Of a DNA stretch of 33,083 nt, positions 1 through 7,427 are shown piece after piece. Below the pieces are notes generated by a model. The model was not told the DNA's origin and searched no databases. It saw nothing but the letters and a program-made list of their open reading frames with translations. The stretch is from NCBI RefSeq assembly GCF_001431625.1, contig NZ_LLXT01000131.1, forward strand, positions 1-33,083, written 5' to 3'. The DNA is from Stenotrophomonas geniculata ATCC 19374 = JCM 13324 (lineage in GTDB: Bacteria > Pseudomonadota > Gammaproteobacteria > Xanthomonadales > Xanthomonadaceae). How positions within the stretch are numbered: the stretch's first letter is position 1; every line of letters starts with the position of its first letter. The translations under genes and the position numbers were made by a program.

Positions 1-2
1 CC

Positions 3-608
3 CCCGCCCCGCGCCCCTCCCGCCCGCTGCCGCCGGTAGCCATCGTGATCGGCGTGCTGTTCTTCTTCGGCCTGCTCGGGCTGATGATCTACGGGGTGAT
101 GAAATCGGGTGATCCGCAGCGCGACGTGCTGCCCTCGGCGCTGATCGACAAGCCGGCGCCGGCGTTCGCCCTGCCGGTGCTGCACGACCCGGAGATGATC
201 GTGCACAGCGACGAACTGCGCGGCGCGCCTTACCTGTTGAACGTATGGGGCAGCTGGTGCGCGGCCTGCCGCGAGGAACACCCGGTGCTGACCCGTTTCG
301 CCGAGAGCAAGCGCGTGCGCGTGATCGGCTACAACTGGAAGGACGAGCCGACCGATGCCCTGCACTGGCTGGAGCAGCTGGGCAACCCGTTCATGGTCGT
401 GCTCAGTGATGTTGAAGGCCGCACCGCCATCGACTGGGGCGTGACCGCTGCACCGGAGACCTTCCTTGTCGACGGCAGCGGCATCGTGCGCTGGAAGTAC
501 AGCGGTGCGATGACCCAGCGCGTAGTCGACGAGAAGCTGATCCCGGCGCTGGAAAAGATCGAGAAGGCCCAGGGCAATGCCGGCAGCACGCTGCACACGG
601 CGCCCTGA
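3..608 (+). CDS. ccmG: Thiol:disulfide interchange protein CcmG/DsbE (5' end outside window)
   Basis: Membrane-anchored periplasmic thioredoxin that keeps apocytochrome c haem-binding cysteines, or CcmH, reduced during System I cytochrome c maturation. The frame is open to the window edge. The first usable codon, GTG at 45, lies inside the single N-terminal membrane segment, so the true start is probably upstream and the gene is cut by the window. Counting from that GTG, the redox motif WCAAC has Cys72 and Cys75 in the context WGSWCAACREEHP. The CcmG-type active-site partner region with GVTAAPETFLVD and its cis-proline follows around residue 130. It is followed at once by ccmH (4-nt gap) and ccmI, the usual order at the 3' end of a ccm operon. 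The family assignment is secure; only the start is unknown. Confidence 0.93.
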   Translation, partial: PAPRPSRPLPPVAIVIGVLFFFGLLGLMIYGVMKSGDPQRDVLPSALIDKPAPAFALPVLHDPEMIVHSDELRGAPYLLNVWGSWCAACREEHPVLTRFAESKRVRVIGYNWKDEPTDALHWLEQLGNPFMVVLSDVEGRTAIDWGVTAAPETFLVDGSGIVRWKYSGAMTQRVVDEKLIPALEKIEKAQGNAGSTLHTAP

Positions 609-612
609 GCCC

Positions 613-1062
613 ATGCGCTGGCTGCTGGCGTTGCTGCTTCTGATGCTGCCGCTGGCCGCAGTGGCACAGCAGCCGCTGCACGATCCCCAGCCGCTGCAGT
701 TCCGCGATGGCGCCGAAGAACGCCGCTTCCATGACCTGGCCGCGCAGCTGCGCTGCGTGCAGTGCCAGAACCAGTCGCTGGCCGATTCCAACGCGCAGAT
801 CGCGCAGGATCTGCGCCGCGAGGTGCTGCAGCTGATGCAGCAGGGCCACGACGATGCACAGATCAAGCAGTTCCTGGTCGCCCGCTACGGTGAGTTCGTG
901 CTCTATCAACCACCGTTGCAGCCGGGCACCTGGCTGCTGTGGGGCGGTCCCCTGCTGATGCTCGGCGCCGGCGCACTGGTGGTGCTGGGCATTGTCCGCC
1001 GTCGTGGCCGTACGGTCGGCGCAGCACCGGCCGGCAAGGCCGATGAAGGAGACGGATGGTGA
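613..1062 (+). CDS. ccmH: Cytochrome c-type biogenesis protein CcmH/CycL
   Basis: Membrane-anchored periplasmic thiol oxidoreductase of the haem ligation complex (CcmF-CcmH-CcmI), which handles the CXXCH cysteines of apocytochrome c. The protein is 149 aa. Residues 1-18 are a signal peptide ending AAVAQQ. The family motif LRCVQCQNQS carries the redox pair Cys48 and Cys51. One membrane helix lies near residues 105-125, followed by a basic cytoplasmic tail. The ATG at 613 was chosen because it starts directly at the signal peptide; an in-frame start at 577 would add 12 non-hydrophobic residues overlapping ccmG. The stop codon overlaps the ATG of ccmI. Unlike E. coli CcmH, the TPR part is a separate gene here. 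Confidence 0.94.
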   Translation: MRWLLALLLLMLPLAAVAQQPLHDPQPLQFRDGAEERRFHDLAAQLRCVQCQNQSLADSNAQIAQDLRREVLQLMQQGHDDAQIKQFLVARYGEFVLYQPPLQPGTWLLWGGPLLMLGAGALVVLGIVRRRGRTVGAAPAGKADEGDGW

Positions 1063-2045
1063 GCCATTGGCTGCCGGTGCTGGCCGGTCTGGTTGCTGCG
1101 CTGATGGCAGCGCTGGTGCTGTGGCCGCTGCGCCACCACGGTCGTCGCGGTTTCGCGGTCGGCGTGTTCGCACTGGGCGTGGCCGGTGCCTGCCTGTATC
1201 TGCTGGTCGGTGATCCGCGTGCAGCACAGGTGCAACCGACGCCGTCGGTAGCCACCCTGCGCGATGGCGTACAGGCCCTGCAGGATGCACTGGAGCGTGA
1301 CCCACAGCGGGCCGATGGCTGGGCACTGCTGGGCCGGTCGCAGGCCGAACTGGGCAACGCCGCAGCCGCGGCGGACGCCTTCGCACGTGCCGCCGCTCTC
1401 GCCCCGGAAGACCCCGGCGTGCTGGTGGAAGCGGCGCAGGCACGTGCGCAGGCCGATGCCGGTAAGCAGTTCGATGACACCGCGATGGCCTGGTTGCAAC
1501 AGGCGCGTGCACAGGCACCCGATGCCGAGCGCGCCAGCTGGCTGCTGGGCATCGCCCTGCGCCAGCGCGGAAAGAATGCCGAGGCCGCGGATGTGTGGAG
1601 CGGCCTGCTGCCACGGCTTGAGCCCGGCGCCGCGCAGGCGCTGCAGGCGCAGATCGCCATCGCCCGCGAAGCCGCAGGCCTGGCACCCGATGCCGCCCCT
1701 GCAGCACCAGCGGCGCTGCTGCAGGTACGCGTGCAGCTGCCTGCGCTGGAGAATGCCGAGTGGCCGGCCAGCACCCGGGTATTCGTGCTGGCCCGCGCCG
1801 TGGGTGGACCGCCGATGCCGGTGGCCGCACGCAAGCTGCCGCTGGCCGGTTTCCCGGCCACGGTCGGGCTGGGCGACGCTGACAGCCCGATGCCGACCGC
1901 GCCGCTGTCGGCACATCGCGACGTGGAAGTGCTGGCACGCATCTCGCGTACTGGTAGCGCCAATCGCAGCGAGGGCGACCTGCAAAGCGACGTGGTGCGG
2001 GTGACGCTGCCGCATGACGGCGTGGTTGAGCTGCGGTTTCCCTGA
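1056..2045 (+). CDS. ccmI: Cytochrome c biogenesis TPR protein CcmI/CycH
   Basis: Membrane-bound chaperone that holds the apocytochrome C-terminus for the haem ligation complex. The 329-aa protein begins with two membrane helices (about residues 5-25 and 33-51), has a TPR-rich periplasmic part (about residues 65-200, with WALLGRSQAELGNAAAA-like repeats), and ends in a beta-rich domain (about 220-329) typical of the long CcmI form. Its ATG overlaps the last codons of ccmH by 7 nt, which implies translational coupling. It ends just before a SMAG repeat cluster and is probably the last gene of the ccm operon. Confidence 0.9.
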   Translation: MVSHWLPVLAGLVAALMAALVLWPLRHHGRRGFAVGVFALGVAGACLYLLVGDPRAAQVQPTPSVATLRDGVQALQDALERDPQRADGWALLGRSQAELGNAAAAADAFARAAALAPEDPGVLVEAAQARAQADAGKQFDDTAMAWLQQARAQAPDAERASWLLGIALRQRGKNAEAADVWSGLLPRLEPGAAQALQAQIAIAREAAGLAPDAAPAAPAALLQVRVQLPALENAEWPASTRVFVLARAVGGPPMPVAARKLPLAGFPATVGLGDADSPMPTAPLSAHRDVEVLARISRTGSANRSEGDLQSDVVRVTLPHDGVVELRFP

Positions 2046-2048
2046 CTT

Positions 2049-2120
2049 GTAGAGCCGAGCCCACGCTCGGCTGCGATTGGGTTGCCGGCGCCCGCCAGCC
2101 GAGCATCGGCTCGGCTCTAC
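2049..2120. repeat. SMAG-type palindromic repeat, head-to-head pair
   Basis: Two stem-loop units face each other. The left unit starts GTAGAGCCGAGC with the internal stem CCGAGC/GCTCGG. The right unit is its inverted counterpart and ends GCTCGGCTCTAC. GTAG at the outer ends is the hallmark of the Stenotrophomonas maltophilia SMAG (REP-like) family. The pair lies 3 nt after the ccmI stop, so it may protect or terminate the ccm transcript (inference). Confidence 0.85.
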
Positions 2121-2121
2121 A

Positions 2122-2144
2122 GCAGATCCACGCCATGCGTGAAT
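2122..2144 (+). repeat. Degenerate SMAG monomer
   Basis: GCAG replaces GTAG, followed by stem ATCCACGC, loop CAT and the imperfect arm GCGTGAAT. It is the same subfamily as the copies at 3752-3774 and 18203-18225. It directly follows the head-to-head pair, giving a three-palindrome array. Confidence 0.6.
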
Positions 2145-2213
2145 ACGACGGTCCGGTCCGCGTCCACCCGCTGCTGGAATCCAGCGTGTCGCCAGCTCCA
2201 CATGCGGCCCCGC

Positions 2214-2219
2214 TAGAAT
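2214..2219 (+). promoter_or_regulatory. Putative -10 box of metX; mRNA may be leaderless
   Basis: TAGAAT (5 of 6 to TATAAT) sits with only six bases between it and the metX ATG. Transcription would start at or next to the A of the start codon. No Shine-Dalgarno sequence fits in this gap and none is seen just upstream. No clear -35 is present at 17 bp. The promoter call and the leaderless idea are inference. Confidence 0.45.
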
Positions 2220-2225
2220 GGCTGC

Positions 2226-3338
2226 ATGACCGAATTCATCCCGCCCGGCACCCGCTTCCACGCCCTGCCCTCGCCCTTCCCGTTCAAGCGCGGGGGCGCC
2301 CTGCACGGCGCGCGCGTGGCCTACGAAACCTGGGGAACACTGGCGGCCGACGCCAGCAATGCGATCCTGATCGTCACCGGCCTCTCGCCGGATGCGCATG
2401 CCGCGGCCAACGACGCCAATCCGGCACCGGGCTGGTGGGAAGGCATGGTCGGCCCCGGCAAGCCGATCGATACCGACCGCTGGTTCGTGGTCTGCGTGAA
2501 CTCGCTGGGCAGCTGCAAGGGTTCGACCGGTCCGGCCTCGCTCAATCCGGCCACGGGCGAACCGTATCGCCTCGACTTCCCCGAGCTGTCGATCGAAGAC
2601 GGCGCACGCGCCGCCATCGAGGTCGTGCGCGCCCTGGGCATCGAGCAGCTGGCCTGCGTGGTCGGCAATTCGATGGGCGGCATGACCGCACTGGCCGTGC
2701 TGATGCTGCAGCCGGGCATCGCGCGCAGCCACGTCAACATTTCCGGCAGTGCGCAGGCGCTGCCGTTCTCGATCGCGATCCGTTCGCTGCAGCGCGAGGC
2801 GATCCGTCTTGATCCGCGCTGGAATGGTGGCCACTACGACGATGCCGAATACCCCGAGTCCGGCATGCGCATGGCGCGCAAGCTGGGCGTGATCACTTAC
2901 CGCTCCGCACTGGAATGGGATGGCCGCTTCGGCCGCGTGCGGCTGGATTCGGATCAGACCGACGACGATCCGTTCGGCCTGGAGTTCCAGGTGGAAAGCT
3001 ATCTGGAAGGCCACGCACGGCGCTTCGTGCGTTTCTTCGATCCGAACTGCTACCTGTACCTGAGCCGCTCGATGGACTGGTTCGACCTGGCTGAATATGC
3101 CGACGGCGACGTGCTGGCCGGGCTGGCGAAGATCCGGGTGGAAAAGGCGCTGGCGATCGGCGCCAACACCGACATCCTGTTCCCGGTGCAGCAGCAGCAA
3201 CAGGTCGCCGACGGCCTGCGCGCCGGCGGCGCCGATGCGCGCTTCATCGGCCTGGAATCGCCACAGGGCCATGACGCCTTCCTCGTCGATTTCGAGCGTT
3301 TCGGCCCGGCCGTGCGCGGCTTTCTCGACGCGCTGTAG
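2226..3338 (+). CDS. metX: MetX-family O-acyltransferase, probably serine O-succinyltransferase
   Basis: Alpha/beta-hydrolase acyltransferase of the MetX family, 370 aa. The nucleophile elbow GNSMGG places the catalytic Ser at 149; Asp316 (in GANTD) and His349 (in QGHD) complete the triad. The family segment GSCKGSTGPASLNP lies at 95-108. Most MetX enzymes transfer an acetyl group from acetyl-CoA to homoserine for methionine synthesis. Published work on MetX family members found that Xanthomonadaceae enzymes of this type succinylate L-serine, feeding cysteine synthesis. Here PYRLDFP (residues 113-119) has Arg where classical homoserine acetyltransferases usually have Gly. The fold and catalytic residues are seen directly; the serine/succinyl specificity is inferred from taxonomy and this difference. 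The stop codon abuts the GTG of the next gene. Confidence 0.88.
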   Translation: MTEFIPPGTRFHALPSPFPFKRGGALHGARVAYETWGTLAADASNAILIVTGLSPDAHAAANDANPAPGWWEGMVGPGKPIDTDRWFVVCVNSLGSCKGSTGPASLNPATGEPYRLDFPELSIEDGARAAIEVVRALGIEQLACVVGNSMGGMTALAVLMLQPGIARSHVNISGSAQALPFSIAIRSLQREAIRLDPRWNGGHYDDAEYPESGMRMARKLGVITYRSALEWDGRFGRVRLDSDQTDDDPFGLEFQVESYLEGHARRFVRFFDPNCYLYLSRSMDWFDLAEYADGDVLAGLAKIRVEKALAIGANTDILFPVQQQQQVADGLRAGGADARFIGLESPQGHDAFLVDFERFGPAVRGFLDAL

Positions 3339-3683
3339 GTGGCATGGCGGCGTAATCTCGCGCTGGCCGCGTTCGGCGCGTTGATCGCGCTGACGGTCAG
3401 CGGCGTGCTGCCGCTGTGGCTGGGTGGGTGGTGCCTGCTCGCCAGCGCGGTGTCGTTCGGCCTGTACGGCCACGACAAGCGCGCGGCGCAGAGAAAGCAG
3501 TGGCGTATTCCGGAGCGCACATTACAGCTGCTGGCCTTTGCCGGCGGTTGGCCCGGCGCGCTGCTGGGCCAGGCGATGTTCCGCCACAAGCACCGCAAAG
3601 CCTCGTTCCAGTGGGTGTTCTGGCTGTGCGTGCTGGCCAACGTGGCCTCGATCGCGGTGATGCTGCGCGAGTTCTCGCGATAG
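3339..3683 (+). CDS. DUF1294 family small membrane protein
   Basis: A 114-aa protein of the DUF1294 family, function unknown. The diagnostic motifs are present: YGHDKRAA near residue 47, RIPERTLQLLAFAGGWPGALLGQ around 60-82 and FRHKHRKASFQ. Three hydrophobic segments (about 7-42 as one or two helices, 65-80 and 91-108) suggest an inner-membrane protein. The GTG start directly follows the metX stop with no spacer, so translation is probably coupled to metX. In other bacteria the domain is sometimes fused to a cold-shock domain; none is present here. Followed by a SMAG array before the convergent cydC. Confidence 0.8.
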   Translation: MAWRRNLALAAFGALIALTVSGVLPLWLGGWCLLASAVSFGLYGHDKRAAQRKQWRIPERTLQLLAFAGGWPGALLGQAMFRHKHRKASFQWVFWLCVLANVASIAVMLREFSR

Positions 3684-3690
3684 CCAACCT

Positions 3691-3750
3691 GTAGAGCCGA
3701 GCCCATGCTCGGCTCCGTACAGAGGCAGCCGAGCATGGGCTCGGCTCTAC
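3691..3750. repeat. SMAG-type palindromic repeat, head-to-head pair
   Basis: Left unit GTAGAGCCGAGCCCATGCTC, right unit its inverted match ending GGCTCGGCTCTAC. Same subfamily as 2049-2120. It fills the gap between the convergent DUF1294 gene and cydC, where it could act as a bidirectional 3'-end structure (inference). Confidence 0.85.
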
Positions 3751-3751
3751 A

Positions 3752-3774
3752 GTAGATCCACGCCAGGCGCGGAT
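3752..3774 (+). repeat. SMAG monomer, ATCCACGC subfamily
   Basis: GTAG followed by stem ATCCACGC and arm GCGCGGAT with one mismatch. It directly abuts the preceding pair, giving the same three-unit order as at 2049-2144. Confidence 0.65.
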
Positions 3775-3783
3775 GTGCATCGG

Positions 3784-5457
3784 TCAAAGTTCGCGGACCA
3801 GCGCCCCATCGCGCAACCGGTACTGCGCATCGACCACGCCTTCAGGCAGGTCGTCGTGGGTGATCATCAACAGGCTGCGCCCGTCCAGCAACCCGGAAAG
3901 GTCCTGCAGCAGCGCACGTGCGGTATCCACGTCGAGGCCTTCGGTCGGTTCGTCCAGCAGCAGGATCGGCGCATTGCGCAGCAGTGCACGGGCCAGCGCC
4001 AGCCGCCGCGCCTGGCCGGCCGACATCGTCGCGCCGTTCTCGCCCACCCAGGCCTGCAGGCCACCGTTGCGCTCGGCCCATTCGCCCAGGCGCATGCGGC
4101 GCAGCACTGCCCACAAGGCGGCGTCGCTGGCATCGGGATCCCCCAGGCGCAGGTTCTCGGCCACGGTGCCGGCGAACACCGGCGCGTTCTGCGGCAACCA
4201 GGCCAGCTGCCGATGCCAGTCGGCCTGGCTGAAATCACGCAGGTCGATGCCACCATAGGTGATTCGCCCCTGCTGCGGATCCCACAGCCGCAGCAGCAGG
4301 CTGGACAGCGTGGTCTTGCCACTGCCGCTGTCGCCGCGGATGGCGATTCGTTCGCCCGGCGCGAGGGTCAACTGCAGGCCGGACAGCACCGGTCGCGCGG
4401 CGCCCGGCCACTGGAAATGCACGTCGTCCCAGTGCACGCGCGCAGCCTGCGGTACCGGCTGTGGCACGGCGGGATCCTCCACCGTCGGCGGCTGCTCGAC
4501 GATGGCCTGCAACCGATCGGCGGCGATACGCCCGGACTGCAGTGACTGCCACGCCAAGCCCATCCCGGCCCACAGTTCGATCAGCGCGACGGTGAGGAAC
4601 ACCAGGCCCGCGGCCATTTCCGGCGCGATACGCTGCTGTTCGGCCGCGTGGAGCGCCAGTGCCAGCATCGCCACCAGCCCCAGCCCTGCGACCAGGCCAT
4701 GCAGGGTCGAGGCCGCGATCAGGCGCCAGCGGCGCCGACGATCCCGCGAAGCCAGCTGCTTGGCGGCCACGCGCACCTTCAGCTGCCACGCCGCATCGGC
4801 ATGCAGCGCGGCCAGATCGCCCGCGCCCTCCAACCCTTCAAAGGCGGCGGTGCGCAGTGCGGCGCGATGCGCGGCACGGTCCGCCTCTTCATCGTCACGA
4901 CCGCGCACACCCAGCCACGGCACGCCGAAAGCGATCAGCAGCGCCAGCACTGCCAGCAACACCGCTGCCGACGGCAGGATCAGCGCCGCCGAGGCCACCG
5001 CCACCAGCGTCAGCGCACCCAGCGCCACCAGCGGCCCGATCGCACGCACCAGCAGGCCGTCCACTTCACCGATGTCACCGAGCAGGCGGGCCAGCAGATC
5101 GCCGGTGCGCGTCGCCCCCAGCCGTGCCGGTGCCAGCGGCAGCGCGCGGCGGAAGAACCACACGCGCAGGTCGCGGGCGATGCGCAGGGTGGCGTCGTGG
5201 CCCACCAGCTTTTCGAAGTAGCGCGACACGATGCGCGCCATGGTCAGCCCGCGGATACCCGCGGACGGCGAGAAGAAGTTGAAGCCCTGGCCGAGGCCGG
5301 CCGCACCGGCCAATGCAGCGGCGGTGAGGAAACCACCGGACAGGCCCAGCAGTGCGGTGCCGGCCAGCATGGTGGTCCACAACAGCAGGATCGTCAGCAG
5401 CAGGCGCGGCCGATGGCGCAGGAACACCGCACGCAACGAATCAGGTGAACGGCTCAT
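3784..5457 (-). CDS. cydC: ABC transporter CydC, cytochrome bd assembly
   Basis: Half of the heterodimeric CydDC exporter of glutathione and cysteine, needed for haem insertion and assembly of cytochrome bd. It is a 557-aa fused transmembrane-ATPase protein: six helices in the first 310 residues, then an ATPase domain with Walker A GDSGSGKTT (375-383), signature SAGQA (479-483, one residue off the usual SGGQ) and Walker B LLLDEP (499-504). The ATG at 5457 overlaps the cydD stop (ATGA); an in-frame start further up would lie inside cydD. In operon with cydD and divergent from cydABX. Confidence 0.92.
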   Translation of the reverse strand: MSRSPDSLRAVFLRHRPRLLLTILLLWTTMLAGTALLGLSGGFLTAAALAGAAGLGQGFNFFSPSAGIRGLTMARIVSRYFEKLVGHDATLRIARDLRVWFFRRALPLAPARLGATRTGDLLARLLGDIGEVDGLLVRAIGPLVALGALTLVAVASAALILPSAAVLLAVLALLIAFGVPWLGVRGRDDEEADRAAHRAALRTAAFEGLEGAGDLAALHADAAWQLKVRVAAKQLASRDRRRRWRLIAASTLHGLVAGLGLVAMLALALHAAEQQRIAPEMAAGLVFLTVALIELWAGMGLAWQSLQSGRIAADRLQAIVEQPPTVEDPAVPQPVPQAARVHWDDVHFQWPGAARPVLSGLQLTLAPGERIAIRGDSGSGKTTLSSLLLRLWDPQQGRITYGGIDLRDFSQADWHRQLAWLPQNAPVFAGTVAENLRLGDPDASDAALWAVLRRMRLGEWAERNGGLQAWVGENGATMSAGQARRLALARALLRNAPILLLDEPTEGLDVDTARALLQDLSGLLDGRSLLMITHDDLPEGVVDAQYRLRDGALVREL

Positions 5458-7199
5458 GCGCGCACCGCCTGTGCCGGTTCCACCAGGCGGCCTTCCGGCA
5501 GCAGCAGGCAACGATCGGCCCAGGCGATCACCGCCGGGCTGTGGGTGGCGACCACCACGCTGCGGCCACGTGCATAGGCGGCCAGGCTGCGCAGCAGCGC
5601 CGCTTCGGTATCGGCATCGAGGAACGCGGTGGGTTCGTCCAGCAGCAGCACCTGCGGGTCGCGCAGCAGCAGGCGGGCCAGGCCGATGCGACGTGCCTCA
5701 CCACCGGACAGGCCGAAGCCGCGCTCGCCGATCACCGTATCCAGTCCCTGTGGCAGGCGCTGCGCGAACTGCAGCACCTGTGAGGCCTCGGCCACTGCGC
5801 GCAACCGCGCGTCGCTGGCGCCGGGATCGGCCAGGCGCAGGTTGTCGGCGATGCTGCCGTGGAACAGGTACGGCCGCTGGCTGGCATAGGCTACCTGCAC
5901 GCCGGGCCGCAGGTGCAGCTTGCCGGCACGCGGTGGCAGCCAGCCCGCCAGTGCTTCCAGCAGCGTGCTCTTGCCGGATCCACTGGGGCCGACCAGGGCC
6001 AGCCGCTGGCCCGGTTCCAGCAGCACATCCAGATCCTGCAGCACGTCGTGCGGCGCGCCCAACGGGCGCAGCACCAGCCCCTGCGCCTGCAGCGGCGGCA
6101 ACGCGGCCTCGGCCGGTTCCACAGCCAGCGGCGCACTCTCGTTCTCGATCAGGCGCTGCTCGTCCGGCAATGACTGCAGCAGACGCTCAACCTCGGCCGC
6201 CGCGGCCAGTGCATTGGCGCGGTCGTGGTAGTGCGCAGCCAACCGCCGCAGCGGCGCGTAGAACTCCGGCGCCAGCAGCAGGCAGAACAGGCCCGCGCCC
6301 AGCGTCGGCACCGCCGAATGCAGCGACATCATGCCCAGATAGCTCAGGCCCAGGTACAGCGCGACCATCGCCACGCTCACCGAGGCAAAGAACTCCAGCA
6401 CCGTGGACGAGAGGAAGGCGATCCGCAGCACTTTCAGCGTACGCACGCGCACACCTTCGGCGGCCGCCTCGATACCCTCCAGCTCGGCCTCGCCGCGGCC
6501 ATACAGGCGCAGCAGGCCCAGGCCCTTGATGCGGTCGGCGAAGTGGCCGCTCATCCGCGCCAGCTCCCCCAACTGGGCGCGACCGGCGGCTTCGGCGCCC
6601 CAGCCCACCAGCATCATGAAGAACGGCACCAGCGGCGCGGTGAACAGCAGGATCAACGCCACCACCCAGTCAACCCAGGCCACCGCAGCCAGGATCAGCA
6701 GCGGCACCACCAGCACCTCGGTGCGCACCGGCAGGAACCCGCTGTAATAACTCTCGATCGCATCACCGTGATGCAGCATCAGTTCGCCCAGTTCGCCGGT
6801 GCGGCGCTGGCGCAGCCACAACGGGCCATGGCTGAGCAGTCGGGCGAACACTCGCTCGCGCAGGGCCAGCCGCGCGGCATCGGCTACATCCCCGGCAGCC
6901 GCCTGGGTGGCGCTGCCCAGCAGCGTGCGCAGCACCAGGATCACCACCAGCCCGCCCAGCACTGGCAGCCCCGAGGCCAGCGGCGCGCGCTCCACCAGCA
7001 CCTGCTGCACCAGCCAGGCGATCGCGGCGGCCTGGCCGATCAGCAACGCACCGGACAGGCTGATGCACAGGGCCGCCAGGCGTTGGCGCCCCCGGGCGGA
7101 ATGGGCCAGATCAGCCAGCCACGCCGCGCGGACACGGCGCTGGCGGGCAGTTTCGGCTTCCGGGGACAGGCTGTCAGGGGTCGTTTCGGCAGCGCTCAA
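5454..7199 (-). CDS. cydD: ABC transporter CydD, cytochrome bd assembly
   Basis: Partner subunit of CydC. The 581-aa protein has six transmembrane helices (residues about 40-310) and an ATPase domain: Walker A GPSGSGKST (404-412), signature LSGGE (497-501), Walker B LLLDEP (518-523). The likely start is a TTG at 7199. No in-frame ATG or GTG giving a full-length protein is seen nearby and the Shine-Dalgarno sequence is poor, so the exact start is uncertain. The stop overlaps the cydC ATG by 4 nt. The gene faces away from cydA across a 228-bp spacer with an ANR-type box that could serve both operons. Confidence 0.9.
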   Translation of the reverse strand: MSAAETTPDSLSPEAETARQRRVRAAWLADLAHSARGRQRLAALCISLSGALLIGQAAAIAWLVQQVLVERAPLASGLPVLGGLVVILVLRTLLGSATQAAAGDVADAARLALRERVFARLLSHGPLWLRQRRTGELGELMLHHGDAIESYYSGFLPVRTEVLVVPLLILAAVAWVDWVVALILLFTAPLVPFFMMLVGWGAEAAGRAQLGELARMSGHFADRIKGLGLLRLYGRGEAELEGIEAAAEGVRVRTLKVLRIAFLSSTVLEFFASVSVAMVALYLGLSYLGMMSLHSAVPTLGAGLFCLLLAPEFYAPLRRLAAHYHDRANALAAAAEVERLLQSLPDEQRLIENESAPLAVEPAEAALPPLQAQGLVLRPLGAPHDVLQDLDVLLEPGQRLALVGPSGSGKSTLLEALAGWLPPRAGKLHLRPGVQVAYASQRPYLFHGSIADNLRLADPGASDARLRAVAEASQVLQFAQRLPQGLDTVIGERGFGLSGGEARRIGLARLLLRDPQVLLLDEPTAFLDADTEAALLRSLAAYARGRSVVVATHSPAVIAWADRCLLLPEGRLVEPAQAVRA

Positions 7200-7323
7200 G
7201 GGGTCTTCACGGGCAACGGGGGAGACACGGCATTGTAGGCGCAGGCAATGGCCGGCCTCTGCGGCCAGCGGTCGCAGTCTTCATCGGGTTGGCATACGAT
7301 CAACCGGGGCACCTGTTCATACA

Positions 7324-7337
7324 TTGATCTGGATCAA
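7324..7337 (+). promoter_or_regulatory. FNR/ANR box upstream of cydA
   Basis: TTGAT-CTGG-ATCAA is a perfect match to the FNR/ANR consensus TTGAT-N4-ATCAA, centred at 7330.5. A -10-like CATCAT at 7360-7365 would put the transcription start near 7372, so the box would sit at about -41.5, the classic class II activator position. This suggests low-oxygen activation of cydABX. Any effect on cydDC is open. Confidence 0.8.
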
Positions 7338-7359
7338 GGCTGTTTGAAGTAGTCGGTCA

Positions 7360-7365
7360 CATCAT
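7360..7365 (+). promoter_or_regulatory. Putative -10 element of cydABX
   Basis: CATCAT matches TATAAT at four of six positions. It is called mainly because its spacing from the ANR box is right for class II activation, where a poor -35 is expected. Confidence 0.45.
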
Positions 7366-7427
7366 TCACGTCGTAGACCACCCTTCCCGCCACCTGCAAC
7401 GGCACTATCCAACGAGGTAGCCAGGCC

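Noticed and set aside
906..3473. 855-codon open frame on the minus strand across ccmI and metX
   Set aside because: It spans two sense genes and a SMAG cluster; the composition is typical of an antisense shadow.
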